From positions 36,448,682-36,512,681 of the forward strand of contig NC_089978.1 in assembly GCF_036417845.1 (NCBI RefSeq): a stretch of DNA of 64,000 nucleotides, in the 5' to 3' direction. The position numbers and the translations under genes are program-made. Origin of the DNA: Apteryx mantelli (Eukaryota > Chordata > Aves > Apterygiformes > Apterygidae). Positions 14,000-26,900 of this stretch are shown one piece after another. The notes under the pieces were generated by a model that worked only from the letters and a program-made list of their open reading frames with translations, was not told where the DNA came from and did no database searches. Position 1 is the stretch's first letter, and the number at the start of each line of letters is the position of its first letter.

Positions 14000-14680
14000 A
14001 CTATTTCATTTATCATTATTGCTTCCAGTCCAATTCTGTTCACACCTTACATTTTTGATTGTCTTGGATTAAACATTACCAGAGGAAATAATACTAATGG
14101 CCTTTCACAGTGAAAAAATCAACTTCTAAGGCGTTTGTTATGGAAAGGATTATAATAAATTAAATGCTTAAACTAGCACTGTGTAAGCATTTTTGTCTTG
14201 GATCAAAATGTTTGCACTAGCTGTTTAAACATGTAATTTATTATAATGAGAAATATCATTGTAAAAATAAGCATGTTAATTAAACTTGAGTTTTGCAAAT
14301 GTGAGTCATCCCATGTGGACACAGTATAATGAATATAGGCAGGTAGAGTCTGCCTGCCCTTTTTTTCTCATTAAGAAAAGGAACATTTACATCTTTAAAC
14401 CCTGCAGCTATTAGTTATTTTTAATGAACTGTGTTGCTATTTCAAAGTTAAGCTCTTATATGATGCAATCAGATATTGCTAGGTCAGGGAAGAACTTTGC
14501 TAATTAAGTTGCAGAGAAGTTCTTTGCCACAGATAATTGATTAAAGTTGTTACATGGGTAATCAGTTTATGCAGTTAAATAAATAAAAATAAATAACTGC
14601 TAATAAAAATCAGGTCACGTGAAGGTGATAAAATCAAGCAGAAACCTGGCTATCCCAGAATCCAAAGCAGCCATGAATTT
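14000..14680. promoter_or_regulatory. Candidate conserved non-coding block, AT-rich
   Basis: AT-rich, repeat-free and without open frames, containing many TAATTA/TTAATTA/ATTGATTA homeodomain-type motifs and one CACGTG E-box palindrome (around 14616). This texture next to a developmental gene suggests an enhancer. Conservation was not tested. Confidence 0.3.
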
Positions 14681-17600
14681 GGAAGCTCAGGACTGAACCT
14701 CTTTGTAATCATCTGACAGAGAAGAGAGAGACCACTGGGATCTTTATAAAGGCAATTTGGGCAGCGATGGTTTGCTGATGTGGTGGGTGAGATGGGACTA
14801 GGAAGATGCTGTCTCCTCTTCAACTGAAGGGACTAGAAGCAATTCTTCTGCCTTCTTATGCCACAGGTCTCTGGTGCATCCCACTGGTCTTGTCCTGGAT
14901 TCACTGTATATGCCAGGTTGTAGCCTGATATGTAAACAAAAAGCACTTGGATTTAGTCCCAACTCTTTCACAGATGTGTTGTGCGGCCTTGAACATGTTC
15001 CTTTATCTCCCTGGGTCTTCCTAAAGTGCTCTGAGATACAGACCAGCAAATGGTACAGGTAGTGCTGCTCTATTTTAATTAACAACCTGCCACACTGCAT
15101 GTTCAGAGGCATCTCAGATCTCTCGTTATCATGCATAACTCACACAGGCAAAGGTTGTAGCGGGCTGCCAGCCCCAGCTGAATCCCATTTCTGAAATAGT
15201 CTAGCCCCCAAGGGAGGGAGGAGAAAGCTCTCTGGTACAGCAGTGCAATTAAACTCTGGGGAAGGTGGAGACCTTGGTGAACTATTGTTTGGGAGCCACA
15301 GCAAAGGGCCCTGATGCTCCTGCTCAAGGGGCTCCTAGGGCAACAGGTTCTCCCATGTGCAGAGATTCAGGTGGTAGCAAATTTGCAGGCAAAAATGATT
15401 TGAAGATCTTGATCTTTGGAGCAGCCTCTTTGTGCTGTTTTCTAGCCAGTTGTCCAGTGAACCTGCTTTTAGAGTTTGCCGTAGGATTTCTGGAAGGTCA
15501 GGATTCTTGGATTTCTTCCAAACCTGGTGGACATGTCTTGAATAAACAGTGAGGAATGATTAAACTGAGGATCCTTTGCTGTGTTCTGTACATAAAAGAA
15601 AGTGGTTATTTTACTGGGAATAGTTCTCCAAATACATTGTGGGACCGCAGCTGCTAGACAGCACTGTCTGGAAGATTGGATCTGGGGGAGTCTCAGCCCA
15701 TTTTTTTTTTGTCTCCTGGCACTTAACTGTATGTCTAGAGTAAACAATAAAAATAAGATGAATCTCAAGAGACACCCATGTTAAAAATATATGTAGAAAA
15801 AGAGAGTGCATCTGTTTCCCTCTTCTGTTCCCTAAGCCCAGTGGTCCCAAGACATCTTCATGGGGCTAGCAGATGTGCCAAAAGACCTATAAAAGCCCTC
15901 TGTGGATGCCAGCAATGGAGCAAAGAAGGGTGGTTTGGGCACAGATGACTTTGCCCAGGCCTGCAGCATTGCTCTCTCAAGGGGCTGCTAGAGCTGGTCC
16001 CTGTCAGGGGACCAGTGAAGCCCAGAAGAGGCAGTGTCCACCTGATGTGGGTGTAGCTGGGGGGGTCCCACCACTTTCCCCAATCCTTTGCTTCTAGTGG
16101 GGGCTCTGACAAATATTTTTCACTCCACTTTGTTTGCCTATCCCTCTTCTCTCCTGTCTGTTGCTGCACTCTTGCCCTTTGATAGAGTAAGATGTTTTTC
16201 TCCAAAAAGTGTCTTCCTTTCCTTCTTTCTTTTTGTAGTTGTCTCCCTCTTGGCCTTTGATTGGTCCCATATCATGTGGGTCCCTCTCAGCTGTCCCCCA
16301 CATTCTCTGGGTTTTTCTCTTCCTCTCACTGTTAGTGGGAGGGAAAAGAGTTTTCCAGGTGAAGAGAGGAGACTGTTCCCCTTTCTTCTTCTCTTTGTTT
16401 CTCTCCGTCCCTCTGACTGTGTTTTAAAGAGCTGTCCATCATCATGACCTCTGCCGGCCTCCCACGAAATGGCCCTCTTCTTGCAGGACCAACTTCAAGT
16501 TATCCATGAGCTGTTTTGCTTTAACCGTAAGGATCTGGTCAGGTTTGGGAAGAGTATTTCACTGTTTTGCCATATTTACACCTACACAGAGCAACTGCTG
16601 AGTATAAGCCTATGGGGAGAGGGAGGTCTTATTGATGGGGCTTTTTGAGCTGGTCATTCACCCCTGAGCCAACTTGTTCAGTGAGCTATCCCATCCCAAG
16701 TGGTGGCCAGGGGCTACAGCGGCCACCCCGCAGACCAGCCAGCTTGGCCAAGGGCCAGGACTCACCACCACAGCGATAGGGCTCCAGCTAGCATGCGTGT
16801 GGGCAAAGGGCCCTGGGATCTGGGCTGTGAAGGTGGGCAGAGGCTGCCTAGGGGATAGCTGCAAGGCCACGCTTCATTTTTTCCACTTGACTTTGAGCCA
16901 TCCACCCCGTGACGATGGTGCCCCTGTTGCAGCCCTGGGAAGCTGCAAAGGGGTGCAGGGGGGTGCTGGCACCAAGCCCTCCAGGATGAATGCAGAGGCT
17001 CTTCCCCTGCTGAGACCACAGCGTGTTCCCGTTTTAGGTCTAGAAGAAAACCTAAAGGGACTTTTCTATTGTGGGAACTGGGAGCTCTGCAGACACTTGG
17101 GTGCTCATGTGGGGACAGATATGCCAGAATCCCATGGGATTCAGATAACCCAGAGGTCATGTGACCATAAGACCTTACTGCTGAGAGCTGGTACCTTGGT
17201 TTAAGAAACACCTGTAAACTGTGAGTCAACTGTTTCATGGTTGGAAGTAGCTGGAAAGTGGATGTCATACAGGTAATCTGAAGCAGTTGCCCCAGGTAGG
17301 AGACAGCCTGTACTTCTGGCCTCCAGCAAATTCACTGTGGTTATACTGGGTGAGTTAAGGGAATGGAGCAACATTAGGCTTGGAACAGAAACCTGCCTTC
17401 AAATCTGAACGACATGGTAACCACAAAAATGTCTGCATCTTTCAAAGAGTGTTTGAATATAGCACCTCACAGTTTTACTTCCTACGCTGTATGCAGGGCT
17501 GGTAAATCCTCCTTACTCGAAAAATAGAGGCAGGGCACAGCCAGCTGGCTGTCCACCGTGGCAGGAACTGACTGGCAAACACATAGCGTTTGGCTGCTGC

Positions 17601-20600
17601 AGGCTAAAATGGGTGCTCGTTCCTGTGACCCTGAGGATGCTAATGCCCACTCAAACATAATTAATAATTAGCAACTGAATGAACGCACTGGCTCCTTACA
17701 GCCAGGCTAAATCACTACTTTTTTTTGACTTGGGGGCCATCTGCTGCCTTTCCATTTCAGCTCCCAGAGCAGTAACTTTCCCCAGGCACTGTGGTGGGGG
17801 GGGGGGAGTGCTGGAGCCAGCCCCCTCTGGTGAGCAGGATGCCTGATCCCTACGTCACTCCCTCCCTGTGATGGGGTCTACAGCTCTGCTTGGGAGCTCT
17901 TTGAAAGTGTCCTTCCCCCATATGAATAATGTCAGATGGGCAGAGTGCCCCAGGAGCCCTGAGAGTGGTAGGGGTCCCACTGTGATGGGCATTCCAGGCA
18001 GGGAACATGAAACTGGCTTTGCACATCCATTGAGAAGGATGGGTGAGCGCGTGGATCCTTAGCACTGCTTAAGAAGGGGGTAACCCACATTCCAGTGAGC
18101 TTCTCCAAAGCATCCTCTTAAATAAGGAAGACTTGGAGGCCTTGGCATATTCTGGGAAGAAGGAAGCACTTACCTCTCCCCAGTTACCAGGCCACATTCT
18201 TCAGACTATATGTGGGCTTAGGTGACATTCAGGGAGTGAGCTGGCATTATTATTAATGCTGTCAAGCCTTCAAAGCATCTGAAAAGCACTAGGTTCCTCC
18301 TTGGCCAGCGTTGGAGTCTCCTAAAAACCTCCAGCAGTTTTACATTACGTGTAGGCTGATCTAGGTGTTGGCTGCTGCCCAAAAGCACAGTCCTGCCTTC
18401 TTCCCAGGCCCTGAGGGTCTCTCTGCCTTTTCCCCCTCTCAACAGTCTCTGACATTCACCTGACCTCAGGGTAAGCTAAACCTGCAGAAATCTATAAATT
18501 TTTTTGTTTTTGTACTTTTGCATTGCCTTCTGAGCCAGCTTGTTGCATGGTCAGATATATTTCCTGGATGCTGGTGCCAAAGAAATCATGCGAACTTGAG
18601 GCTGGAAATGGAAAGAAGGGAGGGTGAACCATCCCTTTTGGTGAGAGCTCACCCTTTCAAGGGTCTAGCTGTTCTGGGAAACTTTGCCCTCAGTTTGTGT
18701 GGCTCTACACGCTCAACAGCACTACAAGCTGAATGGCTGCCCAAGTACTGCAGCCACCCAGAGATTAGGGTGGGATCCTGCTCACCTAAATTTCAGTATC
18801 CACAATGTGAGTGTCTATGTGTAAACCAGGTATCTAATCTGCCCTTATATACCATGGCGAGCTAGTCAATGTAGTCAGGCAAGACTAGAGAGCAATTCTG
18901 CTAAGTGAATGCAGGTGCCTACTGTAAGATGAGCTGGACAGGTCTCCAGACCCCACTGACGAGCTCGCCATTGACTGCCATGGGAGCTTAGACACCTACC
19001 TTGCATGTAGACACCTACACTTCGGACACAAAAAGCGTACCTGTTTGAATCTGCAGCTAAATCCCACCCTGTTGTCTCTCTGCCTTCAGGGCTTGGTCCA
19101 AGCAGAGTTTTCTGAGCATTCCTTGCACATGTTGAGATGATGGGATTAAACTCCCAGCCCAGAGGTCACAGCCACGTTCATTTACAAACATGACTGCTGC
19201 CACTCCATTTTACTGGTGGTTCTGCATCTAGAGTACGCCCTTCAGAAACCAGAATTTAGGCACCTCATGGGTGGTGTTTGTCTCCACCACACATCATTAA
19301 AGATAAAGCATCCTGCTGAAGGCACAGAAGACTCCAGGGAGAGAAGAGTAGTAGGTCAGTGGGAGCTTGACTTTATTTTTTTGGCTATAGCACCTCTGGG
19401 ATCTTGTTTCCTTGGTATGTTTACATGTTTTACTGTAGTTAATCTTTGACTAGGGATCAGAATAAGAATTCAGACAGCAGATCTCTTCCTGCTGTCCTGG
19501 TTCAAGGCCTTGATGACTAGTCTTTAGTCAGGTTCCCTTGAAGCTCCTCTCTTTCTAGTGCCAAGAGTAGGCAGTCCTGCCTCCATTGTGCCTTGCCCAG
19601 GTCTCCACGGTGGTGTCTGAAAGCCCATGGACCCAGAACATCTCCGGGGTACTCAGTAGGCAACACACTTCATGGTAGTGCCATAGTAGCACTGCCCTGG
19701 TGGGTCCTGGGTATTGTAACTATATCTTCATAGGCTGTGTAGCATGTCTTGAAAAGAGGGTGCAGAAATTACTCACTTCTGTGTTTGTTACAGAAATTGG
19801 ACATTGGCATCTGGTTTTGAGTCTGCTGGGCTCCAAAGGTCTGGCTTGATGCTACTTCATCTAAAGGGGAAACAAAATTTTGGTTACAGCTCCCTCAGTT
19901 TGCTACCCTGTCAGTATGCTCGGATCAGAAGGTCACATGGCAATTGCTAAGATCAAACTGCCTGGCAGTGTTTGAAAGTATGTGGAGTAGGACTCATTGC
20001 ACTTAATATTGGATGTCCACAGTGCAAACATCTACAGCCATTGCAGGCTGCCTGTAGGGACGGAACAGGAGAAGCAGAAACTTCAGACACCAGACCTATT
20101 TTAGATGTCTGATTTAGGAGGAGATGATTCATGCCCTGAAAGCATATACTGCTTTCCACTAACTGTGAAGGGAGCCAGGAGTGCCTTGCTTAGCTGTGGA
20201 TGACTAGCAGAGACTTCTGTGGGTGCAGACTTAGGCTCTATATTAGAGCTTTTGCAGACTCCAGCTGGTGTAACTAATTAAGGCCATGGAATTAAGGCTC
20301 AATTAACGCTCATTTAAAGAGTGCTGTCTTCCAGTCCTGTGTTCCTGGTCCACCTCCTCACCCTGCATAGCAGCTCTGCTGTCTGAGCTGGGGGAAAGGA
20401 AGGCTGGAGAGGGCAGTGGGACATGATGGAGAGGTTGTGCAGCAGTGCAGTCTCTTCCCCATCTTATGACACAGGCCTGATGCCATACCATGCTGGGCTA
20501 ATAAGTGGAATTTAACTGATAGTCCTGCATTAATTTCTGAAGCAGGTTAACAACAAAAAAAAGTGCATTTATATTATTCAAAAAGCAAAAGCATAACTAG

Positions 20601-22360
20601 GACATACACAGTGAAATAGTACCAATGGAGCATGTGTTTGATTAAGGGGACTCTGCCAAGGAGCCAAGAGGCCCTCTCTTTGCTCATCTGCACTTTGGAT
20701 GATTTGTGCTGTTACTTGAGGGAGCCTGGAATGGGCTTCTCTCACCTAATTTCAGGCATCTAAAAGTGAAAGGAGTCTTGGCTGTTCCCCCTAGCCCTTT
20801 ACAGTCAAAAGGAGAACAGGAGCCTCAGATGGTGATTCATCTGAGCTGCTCCCACTGCATCTCTCCAAGTCAAGACACAAGGTCCTCAAAAGGGGTCTGT
20901 ATCTCTCCACTGATTAGGAAAGGAGTTACTGTAAAGTGATTAGTTCAGACTGAAACACTGAACTTTCAGTTATCTCCTCCTGGCAGATGAATCCCATGTT
21001 TTGTGGGGAGCCTCTAACATCCCAGAACAGGCAGACCCCAGGCCCCGATGAGACTCCAGCTGCTTGCTGAAAGCTGCTCTGAGAGTGGAAGTAGATGTTT
21101 TGTGTTTTTTTTTTTGTCTGTGTTTTTTTTTTTTTTTCCTTTAAGACCGCCTCAGATTCAAATGGTCAAAACTCCTAGGTTGACAGTGAGGAACAGTGAA
21201 TTGCCCTGTGGAAGTGCATAGGCTCTGTTGCAGACAACAACATGAATGAGGCACCTCAACCCAATGGGGTGACCTGCCCTTCAGCTGCCTCTGCTTCCCA
21301 CCAGCTATCACCCATGAGAGCCAAGGGACTTACTTTGTAAGTATTGCGGTGCATAACCCAGGCATTTGAACTAGATCATGAGCAGCCAGCTTATCAGACT
21401 GTCATGCTTTTTTGACAGAGAGCCTTTTCCTCTCTGCACTAAAAGTTATGACTAATTACTTCACATTCAGGCTTGCTGCTTTGAATCACTGATGATTAGC
21501 TGGCAGAAAGGCTCCGAGCCTTCCTTCTCAGCACCCAACATTGAGCCCAAACTTCAGCTCTAAATTTAACCAAACAGGATGAACCTCTTAGTTAATTAGA
21601 TGCATCGTGATTTTTACTACCAGGTTCAGATAAGTCACCAGAGATGCTCACCCATTTTCCTGACCGTAAAAGCTGCATCACAGACATTGCTTCACAGTCT
21701 AGTCTTGCCTGATTTTTAATTCTCTTCAAATATGTGCACTACAGCAGAGCCTCTAATGCTGTCTACCAACCACAAATCTTCATGCAGCATCTTTTATGAA
21801 GCCCCTGTTAAAACTCAGACTGCGTATGCATGAAGACTTGGTCAGGCTCTATCGCTCTTGCTGTGTGAGTTTGGGAAAGCTGGAAGTCACTGGAGAAATT
21901 TCTTTTAAGTTTAGTTAACTTAATTAAGGAAATTTCTTTTGGTTAAGTGCAGGTGGGATGTTGCTTTCTACTTGCTTTTTGAGACATGAAGTCTAACAAG
22001 ACCTGCGGAATTATACGCTCAAAATGAGGAGTAGTTCTTCCTTTTGGAAAAGTTTAATTCTAATATCAAAATCTCTGTATAAAATTTCTCTCTGGTATAG
22101 GCATTTTTAAACAGAGGATGAAATGCTCATGCTTCAGTTTGTTTCATTAAATGCTATTCTATTCGTGATTTCAGCAGAAGGATTTTAGACCTGCTTTCAG
22201 CTTGAGACTTTGAGGCGAGGGAGTTCAAAGCTGGATATGATTTTTCTCAGGTCTTTGTCATTTCTCGGGGGGAAAAAAAAGATATATCACAGACATAATC
22301 TCAGTGCAATTGAGATCTATTCTTTCTCTGTTTAATGCAAAATATAAACCTATTCTTTCT
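14680..22360. other. Intergenic, no gene seen
   Basis: Holds a possible MIR fragment near 15.0 kb, a pyrimidine-rich stretch (about 16180-16420), a G run (17786-17797), T-rich runs near 21100-21140 and AT-rich blocks near 21.6 and 21.9 kb. Opposing open frames of 168-176 codons at 16.7-17.3 kb overlap each other and match no known family. Confidence 0.55.
14955..15060 (+). mobile_element. Possible MIR-like SINE remnant
   Basis: The stretch GCGGCCTTGAACATGTTCC followed by TTTATCTCCCTGGGTC resembles the MIR core (GTGACCTTGGGCAAGTCAC, TTAACCTCTCTGGGCC). Only the central part is visible, so the call is weak. Confidence 0.35.
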
Positions 22361-22364
22361 CTTG

Positions 22365-22376
22365 GTATATATATGC

Positions 22377-22409
<33 letters not shown>

Positions 22410-22480
22410 AAAAAAAAAAACTCGTTTTATTGTCCGTTAGCAAGGCTGCTTTAACAAGATATATATATATAAAAACACAC
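22365..22480. repeat. Compound (TA)n(CA)n(A)n microsatellite with a second (TA)n/(AC) patch
   Basis: TA repeats run into CA repeats and then a 12-A run (about 22368-22421). After 40 bases of unique sequence, a second AT repeat and ACACAC patch follow (22459-22482). The open frames across it are composition artefacts. Confidence 0.9.
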
Positions 22481-22482
22481 AC

Positions 22483-22884
22483 CTATGCAGCTTTACTCAA
22501 ATCAATGTCTCAGCTGTATCAGAAAGCAAAGTGCTCAAGTGCTTGCTGATGCAAAGATCTCTTCGCATCATGGACACTTAAGTTAATTGACAGAGCTTCT
22601 TTGACTTCAGTAAGCTTACACTGAGCTCCACCAGTGAAGGATCTGGCTGGAAGAGCTCAGACCAGGCAGTGGCCAGCTCTGTCGCTCAGCCCTCCCTCCC
22701 TCTCTGTAACCCATCATTAAAATCTCAGGAGCTAAATCTCTAGAGAGGTATTCCTTGAGATGAAGAAAGGGTGAGGCTAAAAGTAGCATCATTCACGCTC
22801 CCTCCCACACGTCTCTGCACAAAATATTTTGCTGACTTGTAAAGACCTATAAGCTTTGAAGCATGAAAGCCAGGAACAGATCCC
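22483..22884. other. Downstream flank of PCDH8, nothing seen
   Basis: Unique sequence between the microsatellite and the inferred PCDH8 3' end, with no open frame or repeat recognised beyond CT-rich patches. Confidence 0.5.
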
Positions 22885-23551
22885 TCCAACACATCACAAA
22901 ACCTTTATTAGTATTTATCAGTGACACAGGTTACAGAAAACAAAGATAATTAATTAACATTTAGCTTTAAATTGACCACAGACTCAAGAAATACAAGTCA
23001 CACTTGGCAAGGCAAACTTCTCAGTACACTGGGTTGCTTAGGTTATTATTACATAGTGAAAGAGGAATTTCCCTCACAAGATTCTACATATTCAGGATAT
23101 TATTATTAATAATTATTATTGTGTCTTTCAGACAGTTCCTTTGGCAAGAATTCCCATTTTTTAAGCTTTAATTATATAAAAATATAACCAATTTTCATTA
23201 TATACAAACATTACATTACACAATATACAGGTTAAAAATACTGCAAAAATGGCAGGCTGTGGGTGAACTAAAAGCAAAAAAAAATACAGTGTAGAAGAGA
23301 AAAAAACATGAAAAAACCCTTAAATACTGCACATTTCATAAAAATTACATTAACTACAAACAATTTTTTGTTTGCAAATACCAGACAGTACTGATGTGAT
23401 TGGAAATCTTTCCCAACAGCTTCATTTTTAAGGCACATCTTGCATATTTACATGTACAACACTGGATCTGGTCAATAACTTAAAGGCTCTTGGAAGTGAC
23501 CTAATCATGTGTGCGTATGGATGTGTGTACTTGGACGGGGAGCATGTAGGG
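22885..23551 (-). terminator. PCDH8 3' UTR and polyadenylation site
   Basis: Reading the minus strand after the stop codon, the sequence is AT-rich and non-coding until an AATAAA (22904-22909). A GT-rich stretch (TGTGATGTGTTGG) follows about 12 nt further on, as expected downstream of a cleavage site. A variant ATTAAA at 23167-23172 could serve as an earlier site. The 3' end near 22885 is inferred from the usual spacing. At least two ATTTA pentamers are present, which is compatible with, but does not show, mRNA instability control. Confidence 0.7.
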
Positions 23552-23925
23552 TTACACTTGCTCAGTGGTGTCAGTCTGGGGGCCCAGGTATCTAGTTGAG
23601 GGGGCTGGGTACAGGGGCACCCCGATCTCCTGAAGCTCTGGAAGCCTTGCAGGACGTGGAGGGGAGAGCAGCGTGATTGTCCGGTCAAAGTCCCTGTGTA
23701 ACACTTTCTCATAGACACTCTGGAGCCCCACTGTCTTCGGCAGCTGTGCCTGGTAAAAGTTGTCTCTGCGAAGGGGATCCCTGGGCAAAGAAGTGCTTTT
23801 GCAGAAGGTGGAGAGAGGTGCCGAAGGATGAGGAGACGGGTGAAAGTTGGCTCGGCCACAGGAGGGGCTCCAGCAGCGGTCTGAATGACCCAGGATCTTG
23901 CACTCAGCAGTACAGGCCCATAGTC
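23552..23925 (-). CDS. PCDH8: PCDH8 coding exon 3 (C-terminal tail and stop)
   Basis: The acceptor TCTATTTAG is followed by GA, which completes a glycine codon with the last base of exon 2. The frame then reads [18 protein letters not shown] and runs to TAA at 23552-23554. The Cys-rich [15 protein letters not shown] block and the [17 protein letters not shown] stretch match the conserved end of PCDH8. The intron before it is 495 nt and the first intron is 177 nt, so the gene is compact. Confidence 0.94.
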
Positions 23926-26900
23926 CTAAATAGACAAAGAATGAGAAACCTGTTGTTACCCCAGAAAGAAATGTGTGCCATTTGTAATCAGAGCTATCAG
24001 TCATGGGATCATTCAATGCTCTGATGGTGGGAGTCGGGAAATGATGCTCTAAGGCACAACTGAAAAGCACGCTTGGGAAGCTACAGCCATGTCATTTTGC
24101 TAGGGACACTGCTCACAATTGTAACTTGAAAGGAAGCTCTTGGGGAGAGAAAAAAAACCTGTAGTACTTCCAGCATCTGCTAATTTGTGCTGGGTGTGCA
24201 ACGCGGAAAGAAATCACCATTTAGCAGCCTGCTGTGAAGAGACAGGCAGTTTAAGTCACGCAGCTCCTGCGGGGAGCGTCAGATTTCCCTTTCCAGCTGC
24301 CCCAGCTAGTCACTGTGCTGCAGAGAGGGGTCTCTGCGCACCTTCCTGTCTGCTTGTCTGTCTGTCCGGACAGCCCAGCCAGGAGCAAGAGCTCATATTG
24401 AGGAAGGACTGAGACCTTACCATTTTGCATGTGTGTGATGAGATCCTTCTTCAGGGCATCTCCACTGATATCCGAGTCGCTGTCGTTAAAATCGCTGTCA
24501 CCTTTGCCACTGTCTTTGCCACTGAACTTTTCTGCCTCTCGCCCAGAGATGGTGTTGAATGAATGTCCCTTCCAAATGGCCACGGCAGGGGCAGGCTCTT
24601 TGCTGTAGCTTGGAGCAGAAGCGAAACCCTGCAGGGAGGGGATCAAAGGAAAGGTGAGAGAGAGAAGTAATAACTGGTAAATCAACATCAGAACTACACA
24701 TCTGCAGTTCACATCATCCGAGACTCCCCCCCTCTAACCGCCTTCCTTTTACCCTCCCCCTTCCCCATCAGAGGGAAAGCACGGCAGAGCGCGGCAGAAT
24801 CTCACCTCCCCATTTGTTCCTCTGAGCCTCTTCTGACCCTCATAGAGGCAAGCGCTGTCACTGCTGTTCTCAGAAGCAGAGATTTCTTCAGCAGCTGGAG
24901 AAGAATCGGGGCTGGTGAAGGAGGTTTTGCTGGGAAAGGTTCGTACCTCGAACACATTTCCCCTCTGGCTGCTGTCCTCCTGCCGACCCTTCTCCAGATG
25001 GGAGATGTCTATCTGCTCCTTCAAGGAACTGTTGTTTTTGATCTCGTTCCCCTTCTTGCGCCTGTTGCAGGTGGTGGCAATCGTGATTATGGCCACCAGG
25101 AGAAGGGTGCAGCTGCCTGCCAGGACAATGATCACGATCAGAGGGATGTCCCACTGCAAAGCTTTTCCTTCCCAGGAGCTGGGCTTGACTATCTCCTGGA
25201 TACTGGAAGGAGCTGTGGCGGTCACTAGAAAGTTGACGGTGGCAGTTGTGGCCAGGGGAGGTCTGCCGTTGTCTTTCACAGTAAGAATGACCTTGAACAG
25301 CTGTCCCAGCTCTTCAGAGAGGTCACTCCTCAGCACAATGTCCCCAGTGCTTGGGTTGATGGTGAAAAGGTCCTGCTGAGGTTCCTCTAAGAAGGCAAAG
25401 GTGAGCTCGGCGTTGGCCCCATCATCTGCATCTCGGGCTTTGATCTGGGCCACAAGGGAGTCACGGGAGGTCTTGCTGGACACGCCGATTTCTACTGACC
25501 CATTGGTGAGCACTGGGTGGATGATGACGGGCGGGTTGTCGTTCTGGTCCACCATCCTCACCTTGACAAGGGTGCTGCTGGAGAGCTGTGGGGAACCCCC
25601 GTCAGTGGCCTGGATCCTCAGGTCCAGCTGCTTGAGGATCTCATAGTTGAATGTCCTGAGTGCATAGATGGCGCCGGTAGCGGGGTCCACTGAGACGTAG
25701 GTGGAGATAGGGGCCCCCATGACCTGGGTGTCTAGGAGCCGGTAGGTAACTTTGCCGTTGTGGCCGAGGTCAGGGTCACGGGCCACCACGGTGGTGATGT
25801 AGGCTCCAGGCGGGTTGTTCTCCGGCACGGCCACCTCGTAGAGGGGCTTAGCGAAGAGTGGGGCATTGTCGTTCTCATCACTCACCCGCACCGTGTACTG
25901 GCGGACAGTCTTGAAGGGCGGTGAGCCCAGGTCTTCGGCCACCACGGTGAGGTTGTACTCGGGGATGCGCTCACGGTCCAGCGCTGCTGTGGTGACGATC
26001 ATGTAGCTGTCCTCATAGGCACGCTGCAGGGTGAAGTGGTCATGCCCGCGGAGGCTGCAGCGCACCTGCCCGTTGGCGCCCGAGTCATGGTCCGAGGCAC
26101 TGACAAGCGCCACGAAGCTCTCGCTGGCCGCAGCCTCGCTGACATAGGCCACGCCAGCAGCGCTGGCGGCGCCGCGGAGGGCGCTGATGCTGATGCGCGG
26201 TGCATTGTCGTTGACATCAGTGAGGCGCACGATGACCGTGCAGGTGGCAGCACGGGGGCTGGCGCCACGGTCCTGGGCGCGCACATCCAGCTCATAGGTG
26301 CGGGTGCGCTCGTAGTCCACAGCAGCCTCCAGTGTGAGGCGGCCCGAGCGCGGGTCAAGGCGGAAGAGCCGCCGCGCCTCAGGGGGCACCTGGCTGCCAA
26401 AAGCATAGACTACCTCACCGTTGGGGCCCTCATCGGGGTCGTTGGCATCCAGGTCAAGCAGCAGGGAGCCAGGTGGTGCGTCCTCAGGCAGCTCCACTGT
26501 GACCGAGCTCCGCGTGAAGGTGGGGCTGTTGTCGTTGGCATCGAGGACACGGACATGCACCGTGGCCGTGCCAGAGTGTGCTGGGCTGCCGCCATCCTTG
26601 GCCACCAGTTCCAGCGTGTAGGCGGGCTGGCGCTCACGGTCCAGCTCCTGGAGCAGCACCAGGTCGGCGCAGCGTGCCCCGTCCGCCCGCGTCTGCGCTT
26701 CCACACCGAAGTGGCTGTTGAGGGAGACCTGGAAGCTCTGGATGGAGTTGGAGCCCACGTCCTCATCCACGGCCACCTCCAGTGGGAGACGGGTGCCAGG
26801 AGCCGCACTCTCTGACACCTCCAGTGCCATCTGCGTGCGGGGGAAGCGCGGCGCGTTGTCATTGATGTCGCGCACCTCCAGCTCCACGTGCACCAGGCGG

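Noticed and set aside
16674..17268. Opposing frames of 176 (plus) and 168 (minus) codons
   Set aside because: They overlap almost fully on opposite strands, resemble nothing known and have no splice or promoter support.
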